A stretch of 64,000 bases of DNA from Metaphire vulgaris (GCA_018105865.1 CM030832.1:22799486-22863485); one strand, 5' to 3'. Shown: positions 1-11,639, counted from the first letter of the stretch. Notes: generated by a model from the sequence alone, not told the origin. Program-made: numbers and translations.

Positions 1-354
1 GGCGAAGGGGTACATTTTACAGAAAATCTTTGCACTAATTCTCCGAACTACTTGTATCTTTCGATTAGTTATCACTTATCAGAAAATGAGAAGGAACTTT
101 TCATTTCACGATTTCGTATTTTGGATCCTGTGCAGTATAAAGACATTTGAAATTCTGAATCTATACGTCATCCGACCATTGAAGAAGACATGTCGATTGA
201 CGTGGCTCTATAGAAGCAACGCGTAAGAGAAGATGATCTTGTCGCATGGATTTTCTGTCACTACGGTTTCTGCGTACGATGCTACGCGAATTCGTGGCCT
301 TCTGTCGGTTAGGTAAGCTCCGTATCATCCGGTCCGACGCTAAATCCGAAGAAA

Positions 355-850
355 TAAAGAGGAGTAGGAGTAAGATGAGTAGTAGGAGGGGAAGGAGGAG
401 GAGGAGGAGAATACTGAGATTATCTGCGAAATTGTTACCAACGGATGAACGATCGCTCAATTGAAAACGTAAACAGAAGAAATTGCTCTTTTCGTGTTGC
501 GTCTCAGAAAGAGGAGGAGGAAGACAAGGAGGAGAAAGAGAAAACGGAGGAAGAAGAGACGGAAGAGAAGGAGGCGGAGGAGATGGAAGAGGAAGAGAAG
601 GAGGAGGAAGAGAAGGATGAAGAACAGAACTAGAAAGGGAATGACGAGGAAGAGAAGGAAGAGGCAGAGGAGGAGGAAGAAGTAGAGGAGGAGGCAGAGA
701 AGGAGAAGGAAGAGAATGAGGATGAAGAGAAGGAGGAGGAAGATGTAGAGGAGGAGGTAGAGAATGAGGATGAAGAGAAGGAGGAGGAAGAGGTGGAGGA
801 GGAGGAAGAGAAGGAGGAGGAAGAGAAGGAGGAGGAATAGAAGGAGGAGA
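355..850 (+). repeat. GA-rich polypurine tract (GAGGAGGAA-like)
   Basis: About 500 bases of almost pure purine on the plus strand, built from irregular GAG/GAA/AGG units. It yields long Glu/Arg/Lys-rich open frames in several readings, which is expected of such composition and not evidence of a protein. A consensus splice donor (AG then GTAAGC) lies just upstream near 312, but I could not tie it to a recognisable exon. Strand asymmetry of this kind can favour triplex (H-DNA) formation; that is inference. Confidence 0.85.
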
Positions 851-940
851 AAGATCGTTATTGCGAACTCTTAGAAAAGACTTATATAATGATTTTTACG
901 GCATAAGATGACAAGTGCAAAAGCACTGAATTTTCTCTGC

Positions 941-1707
941 CAGGGTTTCCCAAACAAACATTTTGGAACCGCGACCCACTTCAGCGATTTTGTAATTGTG
1001 CCGCGATCCTAATCATAGCATGTAATATTTTAAAGATGCATTAGGCCATCTGGCGAACGTTAGTTGAAAAGAATCTTCTGAGTTTTGAATAAAAGGCATA
1101 ACATAAGCTCTGATTCAATTCGAATGAAAATATGGCAAATATATTAGGCAGAACTATTCATATTTTTGCCAAAATAAGACAAATGATAGAAACAGATATT
1201 GAAATTTCTTGCAAATTATCTTCTTTATAATTGTGCCAGGAGCATACCTTTGTTACGCGTCTTAAAAATCATATGAGTACGGCAAAATCGCTTAACCGCA
1301 AGGTCCCTCTTGGCAATTGAGAGGATCACTATTTTTCTGAAGTTTCAGAGCAAAATGGTATGAATACGCTTTCTTGCGTTATTTCGAAATAAGGTTATTT
1401 TTCCCTAAACTTTTCGAGAAATGCGACGCACTTAATAAGCGTTGTTGTTATATGCCGTGACCCTGCAAACTTTTTGGATATAGGTTTCACAAAAACACTA
1501 ATCATTCTAATATAAACTGTGTATGGAGGATTGCCGGCATATGAATTTCTTAAAACCTAAGTCTACTTGCAACTTTCAAAGCTTGTGACATTGTGGTATT
1601 GGTTAGAAAATGACACTTTCGAATCTAATTTCACACTACCTCGCGGCCCACTATACTGAGCGCTGCGACCCACTTTTGGGTCGCGGCCCACAGTTTGGGA
1701 AACACTG
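941..1707. mobile_element. hAT-like non-autonomous element, about 0.77 kb
   Basis: The left end begins CAGGGTTTCCCAAAC and the right end is its near-perfect inverted match (CAGTGTTTCCCAAAC read on the minus strand), followed inward by the 'cgcgacccac' type sub-terminal sequence on both sides. hAT elements make 8-bp target duplications; here the flanking octamers (933-940 and 1708-1715) match at only 5 of 8 positions, so the insertion looks old. No transposase frame is visible inside. Confidence 0.7.
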
Positions 1708-1809
1708 CACTGTGCTATCTGTTATCGCGTCACACTCAAATGTTATCTCAAATCTGGTGTTTGGCTGCGAATTGTGTTTGGCTGCAAAATCAAGATAACA
1801 GTGAAAGCC

Positions 1810-1965
1810 GTAGCTAGAGTATTCGGCGCCCGGGGCAAGGTTTGAAATTTGCTTCCCTGAATTCGTGTGACGACCTTTTTTACTTATCCGCAGTTTTATC
1901 CAGAATATTTTTAGCCTCTAACAGCCTAAATTCACCCGCCTCCCTAACTACGGCTCTGTTAACAG
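1810..1965. mobile_element. possible small MITE with AGCCGTAGYTAG termini
   Basis: Imperfect inverted termini (GCCGTAGCTAGAGT on the left, the reverse complement of CTAACTACGGC on the right) enclose about 130 bases. I could not find a target-site duplication, so the boundaries and the class are uncertain. Confidence 0.35.
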
Positions 1966-2418
1966 CTGTGGCGAACAAGTTGAAATATATGGATGCGTGA
2001 GTGACAGGTGTTTTCAATAGAGGGAAAATCCTAAAATCCAGTTATTATTATCACTTATATATATCACTTATATATATTTATATATTATTATCACATATAT
2101 ACCCCAAGCCAACATATACAAATTTTGGGGGATTTTAAAACTTTGGGGATCCCCCCACCCAAAAAGGCCTAGAATAAACACTGCTGATCGAAGGAACATT
2201 ACTTCAGTTTTCAGTTAAGTTTCATCCGTTATGTGTAAGTACTTTTGCCCTAGTCATCAAGAAAACTCTTTTCTACTGAATTTGACCGGCTGTCATTGGG
2301 CGCTGTCACTCATCTGACTGACAGCGTCTCAGACAGAACCACTGATGTAAGGAATGACAGATTCGAACTGCTGAAGCTGCTTTGCAGATGCAAGATACTG
2401 TCATAAGATATACGCTGC

Positions 2419-2590
2419 CCCACCACACACACACACACACACGCACACACACACATCACACTACACACGCACACACACACTACGCACACAAACACTATAT
2501 ACACATATATACACACACAAACACACACACCACAGTGCACACACGCACATATATACGTACATCCGCACGTACATACATGCATACATACAT
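2419..2590. repeat. (CA)n-rich microsatellite block
   Basis: Interrupted CACACA repeats with GCACAC and ATACAT variants run for about 170 bases and end in an ACATACATGCATAC stretch. Cys/Val- and His/Thr-rich readings across it are repeat artefacts. A short GTC repeat (GTCGTCGTC) follows at about 2704-2725. Confidence 0.9.
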
Positions 2591-3482
2591 GTAGGCGGTA
2601 AGAGAGGAGGGGTGCGAATTCGCTGCAGCTGTAGTGTCTTGTGTATATTTATGCCTGCAGCTGCATTTATAGAGCGACAGCAGACAGAAAGACAGCAGGT
2701 AGCGTCGTCGTCGTCGTCGTCATCATTGTCGTCTTCGTCCATACTTCAGTGGGTGTGTCGTTGCTTTCATCTTCTTCGTCGTCTACTTTCGTAATAATAG
2801 AGAAAAGTAAATTTCCGTTTCTCTTTGAATTTATAATTTAAGCGCAAACTGGAACGAGTTGTTGGTAAAAAGTTGCGTCAATATGGCGGTTTGAACCATA
2901 GAATTTAATTATCACTAGAACGATTATGTAGCGCCTCAGTTTAAAGCCGGTTAATCATCATTTTTTGAGCAGGTCTATAATAATTTTACCGTTAAACTTC
3001 AAACAACTGTCTTAGTTTGTTTTAGTAGCATGCGGGCTTGTATTAGAGGTTAAACGGCAATTTCTGTGGTGACCATGGTAACCACCGTCTAAAACTTATT
3101 ACATTGTGCATCTCTACTAGACCACTGTCAGCGAGTGTTAATTTCTATGGTCTGAACTCAAGGTCATTTTAACACACATATGAATATAATCCGGGTAAAA
3201 TATCTTACGCCTTCTAAAAGTTTCTAGGCCCTATAGTCCTATTGCACACTTGCTTTTCCTGATTGCATTTTCAAATTTAGAGAATGTTGCAGTGCAACAT
3301 TTGGTCACCATGTCAACAGCCGACAACATTGAGAACCAGAAAAAATTAATGAAATCTGTTCCTGCCTATTGACCCAAAATGGCTAAATCTAATCACTACC
3401 ATCAAAATTGTTACAATTCACTTTGTTGCCTCTCAATTCGTCGAAATTGAAATTGCCACCGATAATTCTGAAGCCCTTTCAT

Positions 3483-3483
3483 T

Positions 3484-3550
<67 letters not shown>
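3483..3550. repeat. (ATA)n microsatellite, likely LINE tail
   Basis: About 68 bases of ATA triplets. It lies directly past the stop codon side of the minus-strand LINE fragment at 3627-3833, where CR1/L2-type retrotransposons typically carry a short tandem-repeat tail. Confidence 0.85.
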
Positions 3551-3626
3551 TCGTGATTTAAAGTGGTTTAGGAGGCCAAGTAAGCCTGCATGAAAACCTG
3601 AAAACCACTGTAGTAACTCTCCGCAT

Positions 3627-3833
3627 TCAATAACCTAGTTTTCCGAGATAGCCTTTGAATCTGTTTACTGTTTCGACTGTCACTCCCACCTCGTCCAAAC
3701 TGTTCCATTTGTCCACAACCCTTGCACTAAAAAGATTTTCTTTCTTGGACACGCCCTCATTTACTCGAAATTGTTGTGGCCGAGAGTGCCATGGTATGGT
3801 AAGAACTAATGTCTTCGAATGCTTTTGGTACAA
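3627..3833 (-). mobile_element. CR1/L2-like LINE, C-terminal reverse transcriptase remnant
   Basis: The minus-strand reading gives the characteristic C-terminal tail of CR1/L2-type LINE reverse transcriptases, with FSARVVDKWNSL and RFKGYLGKL. Only about 68 residues survive, so it is a 5'-truncated insertion. The 3' end is followed by the (ATA)n tract at 3483-3550. It is not functional. Confidence 0.75.
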
Positions 3834-4591
3834 ACTTAACGTTGTAATTATTATCGTAATGCGTTTGCTATAAATATTAAAAGCAAAGAATAATTTTCTG
3901 GAAAATTAAACACAGCATTAAAATTACAGTCTTAATTTTAGGAATGGAAACCCATATGAAGCAATATATTTCGCAATCGAATTAATATAAAAACACAAAC
4001 AAAATAATACTTGAACATTGCAAAATCTCATGAATTTATATAGCGCTTCGGTGGCATTACAATAGTGGTTGTTTATTCTTATGCGCTTAACTAATCTTTC
4101 CTGAAATAGTCATAGACAAGGTGAATTGTCGATCAGACAAAGATCTGAAATATCATACCGTTCGCAGAGAAGCTAGACAGATATGTTGAGAAATTTTCCG
4201 AGGAATATGAAAACTTCCGTGGATTATTGCATTCTCTCATCGCCAAAAGCCAGCGCGCGACAACGAGATTTCAACCTCTTGGAACTTAAATTCTAAATAG
4301 AGACATCAACAACGAATTTTCGACCAAATGATTTTCGACGAAGTGAATCGGCCACCTGAAAACCAAATCGAAAACCATTATATCGTCAATTTCAACCGGT
4401 TAGCCATTGAAATCCGATCAAAGCAATGTCCTCATAGCGTCCTCATGTCCTCATGTCCTCTAACCTAATATAATCTAATCATAAACTTCTATATGGCCAA
4501 TTCAAAATGGCAGAATCATTTGTTCTTTTGTCGGTGGCACACCATGTCTCACAATCGCACAAACAAAGTAGCGCGATTCAACGTTGCACTG

Positions 4592-4685
4592 TAGTTACAG
4601 TACTCAAGGAGTAGTTACTCAAGAAGTAACTAGTTGCAGTAACGTGTTACTTTTGTAACGCGTTACTACCCAGCATTGGCGAATG
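4592..4685. mobile_element. hAT MITE end (GTAACGCGTTAC type), partial
   Basis: The sequence carries GTTACTTTTGTAACGCG and then TACCCAGCATTGG, which resembles the end of a hAT MITE type common in aquatic animal genomes (remembered, not searched). The matching opposite terminus is not visible, so this is a solo end or a truncated copy. Confidence 0.45.
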
Positions 4686-5054
4686 CATATTATTTCCATT
4701 CGCTGAATTTTTAAGTTTTCGGCGACAGAGCGACAGAGGTTGCCTTAATGCCTAGTCGCCCTAAGATTGTATTTTTGTCCTAGTCTTTTGTTCCCATAAC
4801 AGCTCAGAGATCAAATCGACAACGCCGTTCTATGCGAAAAGTGGTTCATGACAACTACATTCGAAAATGCAGGAACTGAGCGATAATAGCGGACGAACAG
4901 TACCAGACCAAAGAATTTCTTTTCATTTGTATAGCACGTGTTTATACGACTGCGAGATGCCAACGAACGAGTTCCAGCAGAAAGTTCCAGAAAGAGAGCC
5001 GACGTCTTCACGAAACTTCTTTTGTTGAACGGCACTAGATAATTCAATGTCCTA

Positions 5055-5058
<4 letters not shown>

Positions 5059-5117
<59 letters not shown>

Positions 5118-5272
5118 TATTACAGTGCCAAATTTCAAACGATCGTTTACGACGACAGGGAAAGAAACCACAATAGACGAAGGATAATGAGACACTATTA
5201 GCGCAGTCGCGACAACTGCAGCAACAGCAACTGCTATCACTGCTCACTACTACTACTACTACTACTACTACT
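5059..5272. repeat. (TA)n and (TAC)n microsatellites
   Basis: A (TA)n run at 5059-5116 and a (TAC)n run at 5247-5272 flank about 130 bases without a recognisable feature. The TAC run lies just 3' of the LINE zinc-finger fragment on the minus strand and may be that element's tail. Confidence 0.85.
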
Positions 5273-5301
5273 GATGGACTGAGCCGTCGATACGACGGAT
5301 C

Positions 5302-5500
5302 TCAACGCAGATGCACACGTTTGTGTGAGAGTAGTCCGATTCGTGATAAGCAAAAACGCCCACATATGTCACATTTGTAGTCACCAGAGGTAGGTGATTT
5401 GGGCATCTTTCGCCTCGCCCGTTTTTCTCGCAGAAGGTCTATACGGTCCCTTTCAAAGTTTTCAACTCCAGTCTTGCATACTGAGCGCCATGATGTCCTA
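5302..5500 (-). mobile_element. LINE C-terminal fragment with C2H2-like knuckle
   Basis: On the minus strand the last about 65 residues before the stop include a motif CDICGRFCLSRIGLLSHKR with a following His, preceded by WRSVCKTGVENFERDRI. As I recall this C..C-H...H knuckle, it sits at the extreme C-terminus of some LINE polyproteins, as in 'CRSRIGLFSH' variants. The 5' side runs into the assembly gap, so its extent is unknown. Confidence 0.6.
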
Positions 5501-5600
5501 NNNNNNNNNNNNNNNNNNNNNNNNNNNNNNNNNNNNNNNNNNNNNNNNNNNNNNNNNNNNNNNNNNNNNNNNNNNNNNNNNNNNNNNNNNNNNNNNNNNN
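5501..5600. other. assembly gap (100 N)
   Basis: Exactly 100 ambiguous bases. A round 100 usually denotes a gap of unknown size. It removes the splice acceptor and the first residues of the copy A propeller exon, and the junction to whatever lies upstream. Confidence 0.99.
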
Positions 5601-6531
5601 CTACAGCAAGTTTCACAGAGAATATTGGCATGGATGTTCCTAATATGATCTATCATGGTGGGATAAGTAAACTGAGAGACAAAATTTACGTTGTCCTCAA
5701 ATATAAAAGCCTGAGGGTAGACATTCTAGAAAAAGGTCTTTGCAGAATTTGTGTATACGACGACCAAAGTCCGTTTCCTATGCTAAACGAAATCTCGTTA
5801 GAAGATGAAATACTAGAAGATGAAATATTTATAGCTGACATTAAATCCAGCGAGAATCAAAATTGTCTCTACGTCTTAGAATGTAAGTCAAATTGCGTTT
5901 GGAGAATCGAACCCAGTGGGCAAATGGAATACGCACTGAACCGGGCATGGCTACTGTTTGAACAGAATTTTGTTCCTCGAGTTCTTTACGTGTCAAGAGA
6001 TGATCAATTGTTGGCAGTAACTCAGCATTCTCCTGTGAAATTGAGAACATATATATCCAATGCCGAACTTCTTATTTCCTTTGAATTACATGAAGACATA
6101 GACGAAATTAGTGGATTTACGGAATCATCATTTGGAAATTTCCTCTTTCTACATCTTATGAAGAAATTAGATACTGTAGAAAACGAATTCCTTTTGTGTG
6201 GCGCAGTGAGTGAAGTGAGTCGAGACGGAAAAACCATCATACGTCGTTTCAGTCCTCGAAATTCTGAACAAGCGCTTATCTTATATGGATGCATATGTGA
6301 TATTTGCATCGACTTTGAAGAGCGGTTTTTAATTCCAGATGCATACCAGAACCGAGTGATTCTACTTGATTCTTGTCTTGAGTGGGCTGGAGTTCTTATA
6401 TATCTTCGTCAAAACACGAACTCTAGAACTCTTCAAAGAATTTTCTACGATGAAAGAAAACGAAATCTTTTATCGAAAATGATGCAAAAATTAGTGTGTA
6501 TGTTTTGAAGCGACATCATTTTTTCTTTTAA
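5601..6531 (+). pseudogene. NHL-like propeller exon, copy A, frameshifted near the end
   Basis: This is the duplicate of the terminal exon at 32827-33788 and is highly similar along its length; both begin in SFTENIG and continue through IYHGGISKLRDKIYV. The reading is open from the gap to about 6469. There, relative to copy B, one base is missing (CTTTTATCG against CTTATTATCG). The frame then shifts and stops at 6506-6508. Beyond the lesion the other frame still matches copy B's ending (KISVYVLKRHHFFF) up to TAA at 6529-6531, so the loss looks recent. Repeated blades of the type 'NCLYVLE-KSNCVWRIEPSG' and 'DICIDFEERFLIPDAYQNRVILLD' are NHL-like. Upstream exons are hidden by the gap or outside the window. 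It could be a sequencing error at a T-run rather than a true pseudogene. Confidence 0.75.
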
Positions 6532-7044
6532 CGTCAATGTCATACTTTGTAATTGTTTCGATTTGACGCTAACTTTCGAAGCATAGGTCTATAGATCTAT
6601 TAACTGCAACTCTCCATTCATTGATATACTGAGTCTAACATTTGCTCCACTTTTCCTGATTGCTTGATTTTCATATGATAACTGCAAAATGCATGTTTTT
6701 CTGTGGTTAGTCCTGCTATTTGCGTTGCAAACATTTGGAAATCGCTTTTTGAAGCATATGTAGGCCTACAGCTGTATTTTCAATAACGCTTCTTTCTCTG
6801 CACTTAAGTCGCAAAATACTCTGAAGGTTTATCATTTAAATTTCATTTATCTTAGCATAGAATTAAACCTACAGTGTAATAGCTCCGAAAGACGCTCTTC
6901 AGTGTTTATTTCTTATCTCATTATAGCTTAGGTGACCAAAGCTTTTCCTACCATTGTCTACTGACACGATCACATATTGTTCTTGTATGTCCTCAGCCTA
7001 TAATCGCTCGTGGGATACATGACCACGAACAAAGATAATAAAAC
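6532..7044. other. 3' flank of copy A propeller gene, duplicated in copy B
   Basis: Non-coding sequence matching 33789-34020 and then 36645-37220 in copy B. In B the match is split at about 6770/34020 by the mariner and Ginger-like insertions, so A supplies the empty-site sequence. No gene seen. Confidence 0.7.
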
Positions 7045-8000
7045 TGTAGTAGACCAGATATTGAGACTGGCCTACTACCGAGGGCGGAATAAGTTTTTTA
7101 ACGGGGAGGTACTGTAGTGCAGCGGTTCCCAACCGGTGGTACATGTACCCCTAGGGGTATATCAGCTGTTGCCAGAGGGTACACCAAAATCGCTAAAATA
7201 GTCAACAATTGTTTTGAGAATTTCGTTTGAAAAATGTTAAATATTGCCAACTCTACGGAAGCTCAATATAACGACCGGTTGAATAACATATATTAGGCTA
7301 CAAATGAAAGCGCTATTATAATACGCATGTCCTGATGCGTATTAATGATCACATGCACAATTAATGACTTCCGTTTCTGATAGCACGTGTTAAGTGAACT
7401 AATAAACTTTAAGAAAGTACCTAATATCTACAATTCTACATGAAACATATCAAATTTCGAAAGTTGATGAATAGATTTTTAAAAGAAATAACTGCAAAAA
7501 ATGTTGGTTTTGGTCGGCCCTTAGTTGGGGGTACAAGCGGCGAAAAAAATGTTGACTGTGGTACAATTTTAAAAAAGGCTGGGAACCCCTGCTGTAGTGA
7601 ATGATAAAGTCCATCAGTTATAAGTAACGAGAGGAAAACGCATGCTGTCGTCGTCTTACTCTTCCATACCCATATACCATCGCCACATAGTCCGAGCGGA
7701 TGATTATGACGTGATATAACACATGATAGATCAGACCATATCGTTCTTAAATGTTATTTGCTATACTCATGTAGTTTGCGCATGTGACATTGTATCATGT
7801 GATTGAGAATTGAATAAAAGCTCGCGGAGGGTAAAGGAAAGGATCAGAACGTCAGGACATCAGACGTACTCGCTCTCAAACTCATTAGCATCAGGGTTGA
7901 GGCGAGGATCCGATCCGAAACCTGAAGCTGCATTATCATCAACGTCGTGAACTCGTTGGTTCCCCAGTAGTAGGCCAGACTCAATATCTGGTCTACTACA
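7045..8000. mobile_element. TGT...ACA element with 40-bp TIRs and 4-bp TSD
   Basis: The termini at 7045-7084 and 7962-8000 are near-identical inverted repeats beginning TGTAGTAGACCAGATATTG. Both sides are flanked by AAAC (7041-7044 and 8001-8004). The equivalent place in copy B (about 37220-37245) lacks the element, which confirms insertion. A TGT start with a 4-bp duplication suits Ginger-type or related DNA transposons. The only content is non-coding DNA and a nested hAT MITE (7120-7591), so it is non-autonomous. Confidence 0.8.
7120..7591. mobile_element. hAT-like MITE, 472 bp, perfect 8-bp TSD
   Basis: Termini CAGCGGTTCCCAACC and, inverted, CAGGGGTTCCCAGCC enclose 472 bases. The octamer CTGTAGTG occurs immediately on both sides (7112-7119 and 7592-7599). 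It is nested inside the 7045-8000 element, so it is the younger of the two. Confidence 0.92.
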
Positions 8001-8004
8001 AAAC

Positions 8005-8262
8005 CATTATTATTAAAGAAAGAATTTACTTCCATTAGGCTAATGGTGTAATTGTTTTTAAGCAACAGTGTGAACATTATCTTCGTTCCATGCCACTCTC
8101 TTACTTCTTCTGAATCAGTTATCTCAAAACATTTGCAACCGCACTTTTTCTTACGCTGCACCAGATTCCTGGAACCCAATTCCAGCGTAAATCCGCTCTC
8201 TACACCATGGTCAAGCAACAAATTCTTAAGCACAATTTCATTCAGTTCTTGCAGCTGTCCTC
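8005..8262 (-). other. unrecognised repeated coding-like block, copy 1 of 3
   Basis: On the minus strand an open frame reads with a VLKNLLLDHGVESGFTLELG core, a Lys/Cys-rich KKKCGCKCFEI segment and an acidic DSEEVREW segment. Related frames occur at 37226-37470 and 52560-52780, both minus strand. I do not recognise the family. The 5'-to-3' continuation on this strand is cut by the transposon ending at 8000. The opposite strand is also open, so which strand (if either) codes is unsure. Confidence 0.4.
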
Positions 8263-8370
8263 TCTAAACTTAAATAGCGTCTGTTCGAAGATCATTTCCT
8301 CCATGGTCGTAACGCCCCAACCATGATTACTCTTTGGACAAATGACCTTGTCTGACTGATCCTGCCCTTT

Positions 8371-8960
8371 CATCATCTCATCTTCTCGCGTAGCCAGCGG
8401 AGGGCCGTTGCGTTGCTTCGGAACCATGGTCACAGAGGATGGCACGACGCCAACGCGTGGTAGGAGGAGTGTTGTCGCTGTCCTGGCGAAGTTGATCAAT
8501 CCACCGGATCCTTGGTCGACCACGAGAGCGTCTCCAGAAAGGATCGGGACGATGACCGGATGACACGTCAAGATGGGTACTAAGGATCCGATGAGCCTGG
8601 ACATCCTCGTCGAGGCGGGCGATGTGACCGAACAAAGCCAGTCGGCGCTAGATTAATAGTTCGGCAGGCAGAGGCGGTTCAGCTCGGGTAAGAACTTATT
8701 AGTTCGTAATACTAAGTCATAGCATCGAATTCCCATGATGGAGCGGAGCCATTTCGTATGGAAGGCTTTCACTTTATGAAGGTCAACAGAAAGTAGCGTC
8801 CATGTTTCTGCGGCATAAAGCAGCACCGACATCACGAGGACCTTGTACAGACGAATCTTTAGACTGAGAGAAATGCGTTGGTCCTCCAGATATTCATGAG
8901 GGAGAACATAGCTGATGAAGCGAGGGAGATGCGTCGTTTGTGACCCTCTTTACAGTGCCC
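8371..8960 (-). mobile_element. RTE-type LINE 3' fragment
   Basis: Two minus-strand frames (8653-8835 and 8378-8635) together show a LINE C-terminal tail: SVLLYAAETWTLL, FHTKWLRSIMGIRCYD, then FGHIARLDEDVQAHRIL and RGRPRIRWIDQLRQD, ending GYARR. Stops separate the two, so it is dead. The equivalent place in copy B (about 37545) lacks it, so it inserted after the segmental duplication. Confidence 0.8.
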
Positions 8961-9079
8961 GTTTGACGACTGACGTTTGATCCTGCCTCTTGGCCGCAGA
9001 CAATTCAAATTTAGACTCGACTCCTAAGAACAAGCGGCTATTGCGGTATTACTTTGGAAAGCGCTATATAAATTCGCGA

Positions 9080-9358
9080 AATTTTGCTTAATAATAATCA
9101 TTATTCACTTTTATGACAAGGTTTCTAATATCACAAGGTATCAAACGATTGTATTTAAAATCCATACCGCGAGAGAAAAGTTCAATTTCAAAATCATTGG
9201 GAAACAACAAGGCAGAGTATGTGCTACGCTCTTTCGTCAATCGTGACGTGAATTGTGACGTCATCTGCATCAAATAAACGTGTGACATTAGCAAGGAACC
9301 AAGATTTCATGCAAGATCCTATCCCTCTCGATTCTATGCATTTCTCTCTTTCTTTCTT

Positions 9359-9427
<69 letters not shown>

Positions 9428-9430
9428 GAA
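9080..9430. repeat. duplicated non-coding block plus (TC)n
   Basis: Positions 9100-9345 match 37680-37915 closely (segmental duplication). A (TC)n microsatellite occupies 9345-9426; copy B keeps only a handful of TC units at 37912-37926, so the repeat has expanded here or contracted there. A weaker third relative of this block lies at about 44310-44400. Confidence 0.75.
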
Positions 9431-9998
9431 AAGCGACCAAGGCTCGATCATACGTATCATACGAATTATATTTTTCGTATCATACGCACGTATTTTAACG
9501 TATGATTCTTTATCATACACGCTATCATACGTGAGCAAAAATACATTAGGCCTACATAGCCATGAAATTGCGTCAATTACCGCAGTCTGTTAACCATTTA
9601 CCTGCACACAGAAATTAAAAGGGGATTCCCTATGCAATGGAATTTTAGAAAACGAAGCTCTCGGGTCAAAAAGGTCAAATCCCAAGACATTTGCAATTCT
9701 GCTTCAAATACGAGTCTTCAGAGAGCATTCCTAGCACACACACACACAGGTCAAAGAAACATCAACTGCCTACAATCCCCGATATCAGTCATCAAGTCAT
9801 AAATCTTTAGCGTCTGCGACGCTCGTACATGTACGCCGTGCGCCTCGCAGAACAGAAGGCATGCACCTCTAGGGTGCCAATTATCACCAGAGATAAAGTT
9901 TCAGACTCCATTCCTGTAGAAGAAGATGCGAAGGCAATAAATCTTCCATACGAACAGGCGATTGCCGCCAAAACTGATATGCGATATATCGGGTAGAT

Positions 9999-10330
9999 CA
10001 GCGGTTCTCAACCAGTTGTTCGCGACCCCAACAGAGGTCGAATGACGATTTGCCAGGGGTCGCCTGAGACCATCGGAAATATAAGGTTGTCTCTTATCTG
10101 ATGCGTAAAACTTGATATTATAGGTCTACAAAATTTCCCCATTGGTAGTCACTGGTTTTGTTTACTATCATTTTCATTCGAGAATAGACATTGCAGACAA
10201 TTGAATCAAAATTAGAATTATTTCGAACATTTTAAGTGGCATAGCATTAATATTTTTAGCAGTTTACTTTATGAACGAAAATAATTTTACGGTTGCGGGT
10301 CGTCACTTCATGGATCGCGGCACTATAAAT
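9999..10330. mobile_element. hAT MITE, left end only
   Basis: A terminus CAGCGGTTCTCAACC opens a stretch with the typical GACCCC...GGGTCG interior. The right terminus is missing, so this is a truncated copy inside the 1.6 kb element; the end at about 10330 is approximate. Confidence 0.55.
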
Positions 10331-10434
10331 TATATTTTAAAGTTATTTGACTCAACTTACCCTTTAAAAACGCGAACTGTTACTTTCACAGTGATAATAT
10401 AAATATCTACTCAAAATCAATATCCGAAAGTTAC

Positions 10435-10884
10435 GGACCGTCCATAAATGACGTCACGCACTTAGGGGAATGGGTTCAAACTTCAAACATTTGTGACGAT
10501 GTGTGACGACGGGGGAGGGGGTTTCTTTAAATGTGACATAATATATTACTAAATAATTTTATTAATACCGCAATGCTATGTTACCGCAAAGTTTAACGTA
10601 TTTCACACTTATAGTTCATTTTTAAAGAAGAATTTGATTTTTTCTGAATTTCGCTTGAACTATAATAATTATAATGAGTATTTTCAAACGAATTCATTGC
10701 AATGCCCGCTTCATTCAAGAAATAAGTCAATTGAAACATTAATTTTGACAATAAAAAATGGGGGGAGTGGGGTTAACGCGTTGTGACGTCATTTTTAAGG
10801 ATCTGACTTTTTGTGACGACTTGTGACGAGAGGAGGAAGTAAAAAACTGCCCAAAATCGCGTGACGTTATTTATGAACGGCCCC
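10435..10884. mobile_element. GTCCATAAATGACGT MITE, copy 1
   Basis: Long imperfect inverted termini GGACCGTCCATAAATGACGT and GGGGCCGTTCATAAATAACGT (minus reading) with GTGACGA-rich interior. TTAC flanks both sides (10431-10434 and 10885-10888). Same family as 30932-31320 and 58823-59203. All three sit at TTA-like targets; the superfamily is not settled. Confidence 0.8.
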
Positions 10885-11449
10885 TTACAGTGACGTGGCG
10901 TGACGTCGCAATTGATATTGCTCGCTAAGTAAACAAACTATAAGTAACCGAGCAGACTTATAAAATACGCGTATCATACGCGTATTTTATTATTTTATTC
11001 ATACGCACGTATTTTTACGTATTTTATTTTATGATAGACGTATGATCGAGCTTTGAAAGCGACTGAGGAAAAGATCGCTGAATATAAAAGACTGAAAAAA
11101 CCTTTGTTATTTGATTTGCAGACAATCAATGCAGTTGCTTAATAATCAGAAGCTGTAGGCCAGTCACGATAATAGCGTTTAGCTCGCATATAATTGCTGC
11201 TGAGGTAGAAAAGCCTATTGTGTGACTGCTAGCGTGATCCCTATACCAGTAAAACCTGTAGGCTTGGGTGGATAAGGTATTTCTCGGAAAACGAATCGTG
11301 CTAGTTAAACCCCGATTGTCAATACGAGAAGATACTCCTTAATGACACCGTTTTGATTGAGTTCTTTTGAAACACGAGCGTAGATTTTAAGAAGCGCAGC
11401 GGTTCTGGGATACTCGGTCGTTGATGTGGTGTTTTGCTGCGAAAAGCAG

Positions 11450-11450
<1 letters not shown>

Positions 11451-11507
<57 letters not shown>
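11451..11507. repeat. (GA)n microsatellite
   Basis: About 28 GA units. Leu/Ser-rich readings on the minus strand here are artefacts. Confidence 0.95.
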
Positions 11508-11511
<4 letters not shown>

Positions 11512-11639
11512 CCACTCATTGCGATTAGGTTGTGGGTTTTTGCGCTGTAACTGGTGTTATGTACTATAAGTTTGTGAGGTAACAAGATAGTCACTGGGGC
11601 CTGGGGGCGATAGAATTATAGAAGCTGGTCGTAGTTTGA

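Larger units (their letters stand above)
9438..11055. mobile_element. hAT-like element, 1.6 kb, with nested insertions
   Basis: Termini CAAGGCTCGATCATACG and, inverted, CAAAGCTCGATCATACG enclose 1618 bases with AAAGCGAC duplicated on both sides (9430-9437 and 11056-11063). Copy B is uninterrupted at this point (about 37930), so the insertion postdates the duplication. Sub-terminal ATACGTATCATACG repeats occur near both ends. It contains one hAT left end (9999 onward) and one complete GTCCATAAATGACGT MITE (10435-10884). No transposase is visible. Confidence 0.9.

Noticed and set aside
246..685. Arg/Lys/Glu-rich open frames in the GA-rich tract
   Set aside because: Open in several frames purely because of polypurine composition; no domain and no conserved start.
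2310..2742. Cys/Val- and His/Thr-rich frames
   Set aside because: Translations of the (CA)n microsatellite.
5044..5247. Ile-Tyr repeat frames
   Set aside because: Translations of (TA)n.
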